A stretch of 64,000 bases of DNA from Burkholderia sp. WSM2230 (GCF_000472445.1 NZ_AXAJ01000003.1:186159-250158); one strand, 5' to 3'; numbered from the stretch's first letter, positions 41,281-50,544 are shown. The notes: generated from the sequence alone by a model not told the origin. Made by a program: numbers and translations.

Positions 41281-42711
41281 ATGTCCAAAGAATTTGACGT
41301 CGTCGTGATCGGCGCGGGCCCTGGCGGTTATATCGCCGCGATTCGCGCAGCGCAGCTCGGCAAGACCGTCGCATGTATCGAAAAATGGAAGAATCCGGCC
41401 GGCGCGCTGAAGCTCGGCGGCACCTGCCTGAACGTGGGTTGCATTCCGTCGAAGGCGCTGCTCGCGTCGTCGGAAGAGTTTGAAAACGCGTCGCATCACC
41501 TCGCCGACCACGGCATTTCCGTGGAGAACGTGAAGGTCGACATTTCGAAGATGATGGCCCGCAAGGACGGCATCGTCGAAAAGATGACGAAGGGTATCGA
41601 ATTCCTGTTCCGCAAGAACAAGATCACGTGGCTCAAAGGTCACGGCAAGTTCACCGGCAAGACGGACGCCGGCGTGCAGATCGAAGTGAGCGGCGAGGGC
41701 GAAACTGAAGTCGTCACGGCGAAGAACGTGATCATCGCCACGGGTTCGAAGGCGCGTCATCTGCCGAACATTCCGGTCGACAACAAGATCGTCGCCGACA
41801 ACGAAGGCGCGCTCGCTTTCGACACGGCACCGAAGAAGCTCGCCGTGATCGGCGCGGGCGTGATCGGTCTGGAACTCGGGTCGGTGTGGCGCCGTCTGGG
41901 CGCGGAAGTGACCGTGCTCGAAGCGCTGCCGGAATTCCTCGGCGCGGCTGACCAGGCACTTTCGAAAGAAGCGGCCAAGCAGTTCAAGAAGCAGGGCCTC
42001 GACATCCACGTTGGCGTGAAGGTCGGCGAAGTGACGACCACGGACAACAGCGTCACCATCAACTACACGGACAAAGACGGCAACGCGCAGAAGCTCGAAG
42101 CGGATCGCCTGATCGTGTCGATCGGCCGCGTGCCGAACACGGACAACCTGGGTCTCGAAGCGATTGGTTTGAAGGCGAACGAACGCGGCTTCATCGACGT
42201 GGATGATCATTGCGCGACCGCCGTGCCAAACGTGTACGCGATCGGCGACGTGGTGCGCGGCCCGATGCTTGCGCACAAGGCCGAAGACGAAGGCGTGCTG
42301 GTTGCCGAAATTATCGACGGTCAGAAGCCGCATATCGACTACAACTGCATTCCGTGGGTAATCTACACTGAGCCGGAAATCGCATGGGTCGGCAAGACCG
42401 AGCAGCAACTGAAGGCGGAAGGCCGCGAGGTCAAGACCGGCCAGTTCCCGTTCATGGCTAATGGCCGCGCACTCGGCATCAACAAGGCGGATGGTTTCGT
42501 CAAGATGATTGCCGACGCGAAGACCGACGAACTGCTCGGCGTGCACATCATCGCGGCAAACGCTTCGGACCTGATCGCGGAAGCCGTGGTGGCAATGGAA
42601 TTCAAGGCGGCGTCGGAAGACATCGGCCGTATTTGCCATCCGCACCCGTCGCTGTCGGAAGTCATGCGTGAAGCGGCACTCGCCGTGGACAAGCGCGCGC
42701 TCAACATGTAA
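41281..42711 (+). CDS. lpdA: Dihydrolipoyl dehydrogenase (E3)
   Basis: E3 is the FAD enzyme that reoxidises dihydrolipoamide with NAD+ (476 aa). The FAD site VVIGAGPGGYIAA is at residues 8-20, the redox disulfide Cys49-Cys54 lies in GGTCLNVGCIPSK, and the NAD site is VIGAGVIGLELGSVW. The C-terminal His-Glu pair is in CHPHPSLSE. The ATG at 41281 begins the conserved N-terminus. It is the third gene of the suc operon, closed by the terminator at 42754-42791. Confidence 0.96.
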   Translation: MSKEFDVVVIGAGPGGYIAAIRAAQLGKTVACIEKWKNPAGALKLGGTCLNVGCIPSKALLASSEEFENASHHLADHGISVENVKVDISKMMARKDGIVEKMTKGIEFLFRKNKITWLKGHGKFTGKTDAGVQIEVSGEGETEVVTAKNVIIATGSKARHLPNIPVDNKIVADNEGALAFDTAPKKLAVIGAGVIGLELGSVWRRLGAEVTVLEALPEFLGAADQALSKEAAKQFKKQGLDIHVGVKVGEVTTTDNSVTINYTDKDGNAQKLEADRLIVSIGRVPNTDNLGLEAIGLKANERGFIDVDDHCATAVPNVYAIGDVVRGPMLAHKAEDEGVLVAEIIDGQKPHIDYNCIPWVIYTEPEIAWVGKTEQQLKAEGREVKTGQFPFMANGRALGINKADGFVKMIADAKTDELLGVHIIAANASDLIAEAVVAMEFKAASEDIGRICHPHPSLSEVMREAALAVDKRALNM

Positions 42712-42753
42712 CTGCGCGCACGCCTGACTGAACGCACTGGCAATTCGGCATCA

Positions 42754-42791
42754 CAAGGCGGGCGGGTTTATTCCCTCCCGCCTTTCTTTTT
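42754..42791 (+). terminator. Terminator after lpdA
   Basis: AAGGCGGG...CCCGCCTT with an interior loop is followed by TCTTTTT. It separates the suc operon from zapE, whose start codon follows within 12 bp, so zapE must rely on read-through or on a promoter inside this region. Confidence 0.75.
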
Positions 42792-42802
42792 GCAGCAACA
42801 CA

Positions 42803-43900
42803 ATGAACGTCACCGAATACTACGAAAAAGAACTGCAGACGCGGGGTTATCAATCCGACCCGGCGCAACGCGCGGCGGTCGACCGTCTGCAGCGGTGCTA
42901 CGAGGAGTGGGTCGAGTACAAGGCGCGCCGCTCGAACGCGTTCAAGAAGCTTATCAATCACCCCGACCAGCCGCGCGGCGTCTACATGTGGGGCGGCGTG
43001 GGGCGCGGCAAAAGCTTCCTGATGGACAGCTTCTACATGATCGTGCCGGTGCAGCGCAAAACACGGCTGCATTTCCACGAGTTCATGCGCGAGGTGCATC
43101 GTGAACTGGAAGAGCTGAAAGGCCAGGCCGACCCGCTCGACGAACTCGCGCGCCGCGTGGCGAAGCGTTACCGGCTGATCTGTTTCGACGAATTCCACGT
43201 ATCCGATATTGCCGACGCGATGATCCTGTACCGCCTGCTCGACAAGCTGTTCGAAAACGGCGTGCAGTTCGTGATGACGTCCAACTACGACCCGGACACG
43301 CTGTACCCGGACGGCCTGCACCGCGACCGCATGCTGCCTGCCATCGAGCTGATCAAGGAGAAGCTCGACGTGATCAACGTGGACGCGGGCATCGACTACC
43401 GGCAACGCACGCTGGCGCAGGTCGAGGTCTATCACACGCCGCTCGGCGCGGCCGCCGACAAGGCGCTGCGCGACGCGTTCGCGCGTCTCGCCGCCGTGCC
43501 TGACGAAAGCCCCATCCTGCACATCGAAAAGCGCGAGTTGAAAGCGCTGCGCAAGGCCGACGGCGTTGTCTGGTTCGATTTCGCGACATTGTGCGGCGGC
43601 CCGCGTTCCCAGAACGATTATCTCGAACTCGCGAGCCGTTTCCACGCGGTGATTCTGTCCGCGGTGCCGCAGATGTCGGCGCGCATGGCGTCGGAGGCGC
43701 GCCGCTTCACGTGGTTGATCGACGTGTTTTACGACCACAAGGTGAAGCTGCTCATGTCCGCCGCGGTGCCGCCCGAGCAACTCTATGTGGACGGCCCGAT
43801 GGCCAACGAATTCACGCGCACGGTGTCGCGCATCGTCGAGATGCAGAGCAAGGAGTATCTCGATGCGCCGCGCCGGATCGTCGATACGTCGCTCACCTGA
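42803..43900 (+). CDS. zapE: Cell-division ATPase ZapE (AFG1-like)
   Basis: ZapE is an AAA-type ATPase that binds FtsZ and modulates Z-ring dynamics in stress; AFG1 is the mitochondrial homologue. The 365-aa protein has Walker A GGVGRGKS (residues 64-71), Walker B LICFDEFHVSD, the sensor region FVMTSNYDPDTLYPDGLHRDR and a C-terminal FTWLIDVFYDHKVKL. The ATG at 42803 follows the lpdA terminator closely. zapE downstream of sucA-sucB-lpdA is usual in Burkholderia. Confidence 0.93.
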   Translation: MNVTEYYEKELQTRGYQSDPAQRAAVDRLQRCYEEWVEYKARRSNAFKKLINHPDQPRGVYMWGGVGRGKSFLMDSFYMIVPVQRKTRLHFHEFMREVHRELEELKGQADPLDELARRVAKRYRLICFDEFHVSDIADAMILYRLLDKLFENGVQFVMTSNYDPDTLYPDGLHRDRMLPAIELIKEKLDVINVDAGIDYRQRTLAQVEVYHTPLGAAADKALRDAFARLAAVPDESPILHIEKRELKALRKADGVVWFDFATLCGGPRSQNDYLELASRFHAVILSAVPQMSARMASEARRFTWLIDVFYDHKVKLLMSAAVPPEQLYVDGPMANEFTRTVSRIVEMQSKEYLDAPRRIVDTSLT

Positions 43901-44078
43901 GGAGCGTGGCTCGTCGGCGGACTCCGAAAAAGACCGCCGGCGGCGCTTTTGCGATAGGTCGCTGCGCCTGCGCCTAGCGGACTAGGCCGAAAGGCGTATT
44001 TTCAGGATTCGGATTGCTCCGATGTTTTGGCTGTGGGTGACTGGCTATCTTTGTCGGGTATCTGACAAAGGAGAAACC

Positions 44079-44534
44079 ATGAACCCCTATCGCGACATCA
44101 ACGACGAAGAGTGGCAACGCATCGCGCCGTTGCTGCCCGAATTGCGCCCGCGTTCTGAATTGCGCGGCCGCCCGCTGGCCAACACGCGGTCGGTGCTCAA
44201 CGGCGTATTGTGGGTGATGTACAGCGGCGCCACCTGGTCCGCCATGCCGCGCAAATACCCGTCGTATCAAACCTGTCATCGCCGCTTCAAGGCGTGGTAC
44301 GAATCCGGTGTGCTCAAACGCGTGATGGAGCAACTATTCGGCGCCGCGAGCGAGGAGCTCTGCGCAATGATGGAAGCCCGCATGCGCACGCATCCGGCCG
44401 CGGAATCCAAACCCGTGGTGGCCGCAGAGAAGGCGCCGGCTCCTGCGGCCCCCGCGGTTTATAGCCCGCCACCGGCCAAGCCTTTGTCGTCGTCTCCGTT
44501 TGTTTTCACGTCGCCTTTCAAACACGCTGCATGA
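44079..44534 (+). CDS. Transposase-derived DUF4096 protein with Ala/Pro-rich tail
   Basis: This is a 151-aa protein. Residues 1-85 form a DUF4096 domain (INDEEWQRIAPLLPEL, LRGRPLANTRSVLNGVLWVM, SGATWSAMPRKYPSYQTCHRRF), which is the N-terminal DNA-binding part of IS5/IS4-type transposases. The DDE nuclease is missing. The remainder is a low-complexity Ala/Pro/Lys tail (about 105-151) ending FVFTSPFKHAA. The domain is clearly paralogous to that at 15466-15867, but the tail differs. It has a strong Shine-Dalgarno (AAAGGAG), its own terminator and no inverted repeats, so it is probably retained as a host protein. The function is unknown. Confidence 0.75.
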   Translation: MNPYRDINDEEWQRIAPLLPELRPRSELRGRPLANTRSVLNGVLWVMYSGATWSAMPRKYPSYQTCHRRFKAWYESGVLKRVMEQLFGAASEELCAMMEARMRTHPAAESKPVVAAEKAPAPAAPAVYSPPPAKPLSSSPFVFTSPFKHAA

Positions 44535-44562
44535 CGATTCGAATCACGCAACATCGAGTAGA

Positions 44563-44603
44563 AAAAACGGCCGAACGATTCTATCGTCGGCCGTTTCTTT
44601 TTT
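44563..44603. terminator. Bidirectional terminator between the DUF4096 and DUF2147 genes
   Basis: The stem AACGGCCG...CGGCCGTT, extended by ACGAT/ATCGT, has A6 on the left and TTTCTTTTTT on the right. It serves the convergent genes on both sides. Confidence 0.88.
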
Positions 44604-44632
44604 AGTCGAGCGAGTGCTGCCCGCGCGCGTGC

Positions 44633-45118
44633 CTATTGTTGACGAACCCACGTTTGCGAGCGTCCCAGCAGCGACACTCCAATATATCCACGCACGACCA
44701 GTTTGTTCCCGCCGTCTTCAAGGTGCATCTTGCACTTGTAGAGCTTGCCGTTTTCCGGGTCGAGAATCTGCCCGTGATCCCAGGCATCGCCGTCCTTCTT
44801 CATGTCGTTGATGATCGTCATGCCGAGAATCGGCTGGTCCTTGCGCGCGTCGGTGCAGGCGGTACAGCGGCGGTCCGGCTGGTCGTTCGGGCCGAGCCCC
44901 TTGATCACCTTGCCGCTCAGCGTGCCATTGCCGTCCTGTGCGATCTGCACGAGCGCCTTGGGCTGACCGGTATGATCGTCGATGGTCTGCCAGGTGCCTA
45001 CCGGGGTGTCGGCCTGCGCCATCGCGGTGACGGCGCTCGCGAGCAGCACGCCGGCAAGCGCGGCATGTTTCGCTGTACGAAGCGCGAGAGTGCGGGCGTG
45101 CTGAGTGAATTGCATCAT
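44633..45118 (-). CDS. Secreted DUF2147 protein
   Basis: This is a 161-aa protein with a Sec signal peptide (about residues 1-34, ending SAVTAMAQA) and a DUF2147 domain. The domain shows TPVGTWQTIDDHTGQPKALVQI, GTLSGKVIKGL, RRCTACTDARKDQPILGMTIINDM and LYKCKMHLEDGGNKLVVRGYIG. DUF2147 proteins are periplasmic or surface beta-rich proteins of unclear function, often about 130-170 aa. Two Cys in CTAC and one in KCKM could form disulfides or bind metal. The start at 45118 has a very good Shine-Dalgarno (AAGGAGGAAG); a second ATG follows immediately. Confidence 0.88.
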   Translation of the reverse strand: MMQFTQHARTLALRTAKHAALAGVLLASAVTAMAQADTPVGTWQTIDDHTGQPKALVQIAQDGNGTLSGKVIKGLGPNDQPDRRCTACTDARKDQPILGMTIINDMKKDGDAWDHGQILDPENGKLYKCKMHLEDGGNKLVVRGYIGVSLLGRSQTWVRQQ

Positions 45119-45389
45119 TGTCTTCCTCCTTGAACAAAAGACGGCGCGATCATGGTCGCGCAGCGTTATTGGCATCGCGTGAGGCGTTCGCCTTGCGATG
45201 TCGCGTGATGCCTTGAGGTCTCCTGACGCCCCGCACACCGGGTCCGGTTCGCGGCTCTGGCGTGGCCGCGTGATCGATGCAGAATACGTGAAGTACACGG
45301 GAAAGTGCGCGCTCGGTTTGATAGTGGAACCTCTAATCGGCTGCGGCACCCTGCGGCACCTTGCGGCAGCGCAGCCTGCCTGGCGCAGC

Positions 45390-47096
45390 TCAGTTCAACT
45401 GATAGGAAAACGTGGCATTGATACGCGGACTGCGCGACGCGCTTTCGACCGGAGCATCGCCAACCGCCTTTGCCACCGACAGATCGAGGCTGTAATACTT
45501 CGCGTCGCTGATGCGAAAGCCGAACGCAATCGACGCTAGCCGCGACGGCGCCGGCGTTCCCGCATGCAGATAGACGCGCGCCATATCGAACGAAATGTAC
45601 GGCGTGAATGTGCGCAGATACGTGAAGCCCGGCGTGAACGCGCGGTTGATCTCGAACATCGCGCCCCAGCCCGAATCGCCGGACGCTTCGCCCGGCTGAT
45701 AGCCCTGCGCGAAGCGCTGGGCGCCGAAGGCAATCTGCTCGGAGGTCGGCAGCGAGACGGCGCTGTACTGTCCCGTCAGCGAGATGGCTGTGCCGATCTT
45801 GAAGGGCCACTCGTTGGTTTGCGAAAAGCTGGCACCGGTGCGGACGAAGTTGATCGAAGCCGGATTGTTGACGCTCGTGCCGGGCAAGTTCGAATCGCCG
45901 GCCTTCGACGCGCCCAGAATGTCGAAGGCCTTCGCCACATTGAAGCTCGCGCGGCGCACCTGGCCGGTTTGCACGCTCGTGTAGTCGGCTTGCAACTGCA
46001 TCACGCGCACTTGCGAACGCAGGCCGATCTGCGCGCCCGTCTGTTGATTGTGATAGCGGTCCTCGTCATGCGATGCATAAATCGACGCCGTGCCGATCAC
46101 GCTCTGCGTATTGCTCAAGAGAATCGGATAGGCCAGCGAGCCGCCAATCTTGTCGTTGATCACCGTGCGCTCGATATACGACGGCAAGCCCGGATTGTTG
46201 ACCGGATTGCCGCGATAGTGCGACGCATCGAGCTTCGAAATGAGGCCATTGCTGCCGATGGGGACCGTCGCATGCGCGGCCAGGTAGGTTACGTTGTCGC
46301 GACCTTTCGGCAGCAGCGCCGATACGCTCAGTTGTTCGCCGAGCGCAGTGAGGCCGTTCTCGGTCGCGCTCAGCAAGCCTTGCACGCCGGGATGATTGAA
46401 GTCGATGCCCGTACTGACATCGAAAGGCTTGCGGTCCACGTTGAGCTCCAGCGTGGTCGCGCCATCCGTGTTCTGCGGCGGCGGAACGTTCGCGGCGACT
46501 TTCACGCCGGGCAATAGTCCGAGCACGTTGATATAACGCTCGAAGGTCGCGCGCCGCAGCGGCCGGTCCGCGGTGATGTGATCGGCGATCGCGCGGATTT
46601 TGTCTTCCACTGCACCGGCCTTGCCGGTCACCTTGACGGCAGACACGTAGCCTTCCACCACCGTCACGCGCACGACGCCGTCCTCGAATGTCTGTGCCGG
46701 GATGAATGCAAACGAGAGGGCGAAGCCGCGCTCCTGGTAGAGTTTCGTCACGCCGTTGGCCACCTCGATCAGATCGCCGATGGTCGTGTCCTTGCCGACG
46801 AGCGGCGTGAAGCGCTGCGCGACCTCGTCGAAGGGGATGGACTTGACGCCTTCGACCTGCACGCGCGTCGGCGTGAGATGACGCGCTAGCAGTTGCTGGA
46901 GTTGAGGCGCTTGTGGTGCGACCTGCACCGTCACGTTCGGGCCTTTGTCCGGCGCCTTGATCTGCGGCAGCGAATCCAGTGGATTGCCGCCGGCCACCGC
47001 GGCCGGACGCGATTGCGCGTGTGCCGGCGCTGGCATTGCGCTCGTGGCGAGCGCCGCAAGCATGAACGTCCAGGTGCTGCCGTACCCGAGTTTCAT
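45390..47096 (-). CDS. TpsB/ShlB-FhaC family outer-membrane transporter
   Basis: This is a 568-aa two-partner-secretion-type outer-membrane protein. It has a signal peptide (about 1-28), a Pro/Gln linker, POTRA domains (about 75-150, LTPTRVQVEGVKSIPFDEV to GVVRVTVVEGYV, and about 150-225) and a 16-strand barrel to the C-terminus, which ends NATFSYQLN. Such proteins export large exoproteins or haemolysins. No filamentous-haemagglutinin-like TpsA gene is adjacent. The barrel motif usually reading VRG(Y/F) here reads AQGY (in QRFAQGYQPGE), so the key Arg is replaced by Gln. The start at 47096 is set by the signal peptide. The nearest upstream genes are the two repeat lipoproteins on the same strand, about 300 bp away, so their products may be partners, but this is inference. 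Confidence 0.85.
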   Translation of the reverse strand: MKLGYGSTWTFMLAALATSAMPAPAHAQSRPAAVAGGNPLDSLPQIKAPDKGPNVTVQVAPQAPQLQQLLARHLTPTRVQVEGVKSIPFDEVAQRFTPLVGKDTTIGDLIEVANGVTKLYQERGFALSFAFIPAQTFEDGVVRVTVVEGYVSAVKVTGKAGAVEDKIRAIADHITADRPLRRATFERYINVLGLLPGVKVAANVPPPQNTDGATTLELNVDRKPFDVSTGIDFNHPGVQGLLSATENGLTALGEQLSVSALLPKGRDNVTYLAAHATVPIGSNGLISKLDASHYRGNPVNNPGLPSYIERTVINDKIGGSLAYPILLSNTQSVIGTASIYASHDEDRYHNQQTGAQIGLRSQVRVMQLQADYTSVQTGQVRRASFNVAKAFDILGASKAGDSNLPGTSVNNPASINFVRTGASFSQTNEWPFKIGTAISLTGQYSAVSLPTSEQIAFGAQRFAQGYQPGEASGDSGWGAMFEINRAFTPGFTYLRTFTPYISFDMARVYLHAGTPAPSRLASIAFGFRISDAKYYSLDLSVAKAVGDAPVESASRSPRINATFSYQLN

Positions 47097-47391
47097 CGGA
47101 TTGTCCTCGTATGCCGTTTTGTTCTGCGAGCGTCTGTCGTTGCGCGGCATGGCCTTGCCGCCGGACGGCGCCCGATTTATGTATGGCCGGACGGATGATG
47201 CCGTCCCGCCAGTATTACGTCATCTGGTGCGCGAAGCTTGAATGCGGTGCGAAAGAGGGCGCACGCGCCGCGCCGCGCTGTCTACCCGGAGGATGCCGCG
47301 CAACACGCAGCATCGCGCGAGGGCACAGCTCAAAACGGTGAGGTCGTCTCAAGCGATGCGATGCGCGTCGCGTCAATACCGTCTATGCGGA

Positions 47392-48774
47392 CTACTTACG
47401 ACTCACCGGCACAAGGCCGCCCAGTAGTGTGGTAAGCCCGCCCGTCGGATTGCTGGAGGCACTCGTCGAACTGGTGGAGGCACTCGAGCCGGCGGCGCCG
47501 CTCAACGTGCCCGTCAGTTGCCCAACGAGCGCGGTCACAGGCCCGAGCGCCTGAGCGCCGCCCGAGCCGCCCGCTGTACCGCCTGCACCGCCGGACAGCG
47601 CTCCGGTCACAGACTGCAGCGACGAAAGCGGGCTCGCGCCACTGCCCGTACCGCCGAGCGCCGAGGTCAGCGACCCGAGCGGTGTGCCGCTCACGCCGGA
47701 GCCGACACCGGCGAGAGGCGTGCCGCCGAGCAGCGTCGACACCGAGCCGAGCGGATTGCCGCCGAGCCCGAGACTGGCCAGCGTGCTTTGCAGCGGGCCG
47801 AACGGGCTGCTGTTCGAAGGTGGTCCGTCGGCAATGCTGAAATTCGTGCTGCCGACGAGGCTGGTGATCAGCCCTGGAATCGGCAGCACGCCGTTCGGGC
47901 CGTTCGGATTGACGAGGCCGCCCGCGTTCGTCACCGTGTTGCCGAGCGAGCCGATCAGCGCACCGGCATCGGCGCCAAGCGGGTTGCCGCTTGCCGAGCC
48001 CACCTGCGAGCCGGCGGAGCCGAGCGCGCCGCCAAGCTGCGCCAGCAGACCGCCGACCGGCGCGCCGAGGCCGGTCTGCGTGCCGACAGCCTGAGTGACG
48101 AGACCCGCTGTGACGACGATCGGCGTGATCGCGGTGCTGAGCGGCTGCGTAAGCTGTTGAACCGGGGCCGAGCCGAGCGTATTGCCGAGCGTCGCGCCAC
48201 CCGCGTTGAGCGCGCTGGCGGTGGTCGACAGCGCTCCGGCCAACGGCTTCGTGACCGGCGACAGCGGCGCCAGATTGCCGCTGCCCAAGCCGTCTACAGC
48301 GGTGCTCAGGCCTTGCACGACGCCGCTCGTCGAGCTCACCACCGAGCCGACGCCCGCGACCGTGGTGCCGACGGGGTTCTGCGTCGTCCCGATCTGACCG
48401 ACGCCGCTGCTGACCGCATTGGCGAGCGAGTTGAGCGTGCTGCTCGTGCCCGACACCGCGTCGCCGAGACCTTGCGTGACTTGCGGGCTCAAGCCGGGAA
48501 TGGTCTGCGCGGCGATCACCGCGCCTAAGTCGTTGGTCGTCTTCGCGGCGCCCGTGACGGCGCCCGAGGTGCCGGTGGTGGTGGTCGTGGTGCCGCCGTT
48601 GCCGGTCGATCCGGAGCCGCTGCCGCTGCCGGTACTCGATGTCGGCGGCGAGCTGACAGTGCTGCCGCCGCACGCGGCGAGCAGGCCGGCGACGGCCACG
48701 GCGATCAACGGCGTGCGCAGCGACAAGAAGGCCGTCGCGGCGGGATGGCGGTTCAACAGGCGGGGTGTGGACAT
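47392..48774 (-). CDS. Gly/Ser/Thr-rich repetitive lipoprotein (collagen-like repeat annotated family)
   Basis: This is a 460-aa protein with a lipoprotein signal peptide ending LLAAC (Cys35). A Ser/Gly/Thr linker of about 35 residues (GSGSGSGSTGNGG, TTTTTTGT) follows, then a long Leu/Gly/Ala/Thr/Val-rich region of degenerate repeats built on patterns such as LGSLTSALGGTGSG, VQGLSTAVDGLGSG and ALSTTASALNAGGATLG. The C-terminus is LVPVSRK. In Burkholderia such genes are often labelled collagen-like triple-helix-repeat proteins, but the Gly-X-Y pattern here is loose. The segment PVQQLTQPLSTAITPI is nearly identical in the protein at 49039-50544, so the two are tandem paralogues. It is probably surface- or periplasm-exposed. 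The function is unknown. Confidence 0.75.
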   Translation of the reverse strand: MSTPRLLNRHPAATAFLSLRTPLIAVAVAGLLAACGGSTVSSPPTSSTGSGSGSGSTGNGGTTTTTTGTSGAVTGAAKTTNDLGAVIAAQTIPGLSPQVTQGLGDAVSGTSSTLNSLANAVSSGVGQIGTTQNPVGTTVAGVGSVVSSTSGVVQGLSTAVDGLGSGNLAPLSPVTKPLAGALSTTASALNAGGATLGNTLGSAPVQQLTQPLSTAITPIVVTAGLVTQAVGTQTGLGAPVGGLLAQLGGALGSAGSQVGSASGNPLGADAGALIGSLGNTVTNAGGLVNPNGPNGVLPIPGLITSLVGSTNFSIADGPPSNSSPFGPLQSTLASLGLGGNPLGSVSTLLGGTPLAGVGSGVSGTPLGSLTSALGGTGSGASPLSSLQSVTGALSGGAGGTAGGSGGAQALGPVTALVGQLTGTLSGAAGSSASTSSTSASSNPTGGLTTLLGGLVPVSRK

Positions 48775-49038
48775 GTGTGCTCCTCAATGCCTTCTGGCAA
48801 TCGTGTTTGCTGCTGGAGCGCGCCGTCTCTTTTGTGATGCGGCGGCGCGCCGTGTTCGTGGACCTATCAGAACGCAGCATTCAAACCAGGCCTGAAGGCC
48901 CGAATTGAACGCCGCTGTCGGGGTCGCGCACCGGGATAGCGTCGAAGTGCGTCTGGATGTGCGTCGTCTTCGGACCATCGCGTGAAGCGTCGCGCGGCGC
49001 GTGCCTCGTTGCGTGTTTCCCGGCGTGCGCGGCCGCGC

Positions 49039-50544
49039 CTACTTCTTCGACAATCCGCCGAGCAGGCCGCCGACCAGCGACGTCACCGGCGCGAGCGGAT
49101 TACTGGTCGTGCCATTGCCCGAACTGGCCGTAAGCGACACGCCTGTAGGCGCCGTGCTCATCGCGCCCGAGGTTGCCGCTGCTGTCGTCGCCGTGACGCC
49201 GGCGAGCGCGCCGGTCACCGTCGAGAGCACGCCCGCGACAGGGGCAAGCGGGCTGCTGCTGCCGCCGGCAGCGCCGCTGAGCCCGCTCGTCACACTCGAC
49301 AGCGCAGCGGTGACGGGCGCAAGCGGGCTCGTACCACCCGACGCACCGCCGACGGCGCCGGTCAAGCCGCCAAGCGCGCCGGTCACCGGAGCGAGCGGCC
49401 CGCTGCTGGTGCCGCCGGTAAGTCCAGCTAGCACACCGGTAACCGGCGCAAGCGGTCCGCTGGCCGTTGCACCTGTGAGGCCGCCGAGCGCGCTCGTTAG
49501 CGGCGCGAGCGGATTGCCGCCCGTGCCGCCCGTCACCAGTCCGCCGACGGAGGCCAGAGTGGTGCCGGTGTCCGTCACAGTGCGTCCAAGCCCGGTCGTG
49601 GCGGGATTGCCACCGGTCGTTGCGAGCAGCGTCCCGGCCTGCGCGAGTCCACCGCCGAGCGTCGACAGGAGTGTGTTGACCGGCACACCGAGCCCCGTCG
49701 TAGTGCCGACTGTCTGCGTGGTCGATGCAACCATCGACGTGATCGGCGTGATCGCGGTGCTGAGTGTTTGCGTGACTTGCTGGACCGGGCCGGTCGAAAG
49801 AGCCGTGCCGAGCATGCTGCCCCCGTTCACCACCGCGCCGCCGAGAGTCGTGACTGCGCCGCCGAGCGGCGTCGTGATCGCCGACAACGGAGCGAGCGGC
49901 CCGCTGCCGAGGCTGGTCACGAGGCTGCCTGTGTCCGTCACCGCACCTCCCACATGTCCGACCACACCCCCAAGGCTCGACACGGTGGTGCCGATCGCAT
50001 TGCCGCCAGTGCCGAGCTGGCCGAGGCCTTGCGTAACGCCGCTACCGAGCGTCGAGACCGCCGCCCCGACTTCCTGCACGATGCCGCCCGCGGCCTGAGT
50101 GGTTTGCGTGCTGACGCCAGGCAGCGTCTGCGAGCCGATCACCGTGCCGACGCCCGCGACAGTCGAGCCCACGTCGCCGATCACGCCACCCGTGTTGCCC
50201 ACCACCGTGCCGATCGCATTGGCCACCGGCGTCGTGGCGGGATCGGTGCCGGGGTCCGTGTGCGTGTCCGGGTTGGTATTCGTGTTGGTGTCCGTATTGG
50301 AATTGCTGCCCGAACCGGCCGAGCCCATCGAGCCGCTGCCGCTTGCCGTCGACAACGTGCCGCCTGCCGAACCGCTGCCCTTGCTGCCGGTGCCCGAGCT
50401 GAGGCTGCCGGAGCCTCCGCAGGCGCCGAGCGAAAGCAGCGCTGCCACGCCGGCCGCGATCAGCGTGGTGCGCAGCGCGAGGCTGGCCGTCTTGCCCGTG
50501 CGCGTGGTGTGGATGTTGTTGGTGTTGATCGTTTGAATATTCAT
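49039..50544 (-). CDS. Paralogous Gly/Ser/Thr-rich repetitive lipoprotein
   Basis: This is a 501-aa protein whose signal peptide ends LSLGAC (Cys42). The Ser/Gly/Asn/Asp/Thr linker (about 43-105) includes an NTDTNTNTNPDTHTDPGTD run. Repeats such as GPLAPVTGVLAGLTGGTSS, PLAPVTAALSSVTSGLSG and PLAPVAGVLSTVTGALAG dominate the second half. The segment PVQQVTQTLSTAITPI matches the neighbouring gene. The protein ends GGLLGGLSKK. The start at 50544 is supported by GAGGGCG and by the lipoprotein signal; the open frame reaches 50766 without support. The divergent region at 50545-51192 contains repeated CGTAACG motifs, and the flp gene lies on the other side. Confidence 0.75.
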   Translation of the reverse strand: MNIQTINTNNIHTTRTGKTASLALRTTLIAAGVAALLSLGACGGSGSLSSGTGSKGSGSAGGTLSTASGSGSMGSAGSGSNSNTDTNTNTNPDTHTDPGTDPATTPVANAIGTVVGNTGGVIGDVGSTVAGVGTVIGSQTLPGVSTQTTQAAGGIVQEVGAAVSTLGSGVTQGLGQLGTGGNAIGTTVSSLGGVVGHVGGAVTDTGSLVTSLGSGPLAPLSAITTPLGGAVTTLGGAVVNGGSMLGTALSTGPVQQVTQTLSTAITPITSMVASTTQTVGTTTGLGVPVNTLLSTLGGGLAQAGTLLATTGGNPATTGLGRTVTDTGTTLASVGGLVTGGTGGNPLAPLTSALGGLTGATASGPLAPVTGVLAGLTGGTSSGPLAPVTGALGGLTGAVGGASGGTSPLAPVTAALSSVTSGLSGAAGGSSSPLAPVAGVLSTVTGALAGVTATTAAATSGAMSTAPTGVSLTASSGNGTTSNPLAPVTSLVGGLLGGLSKK

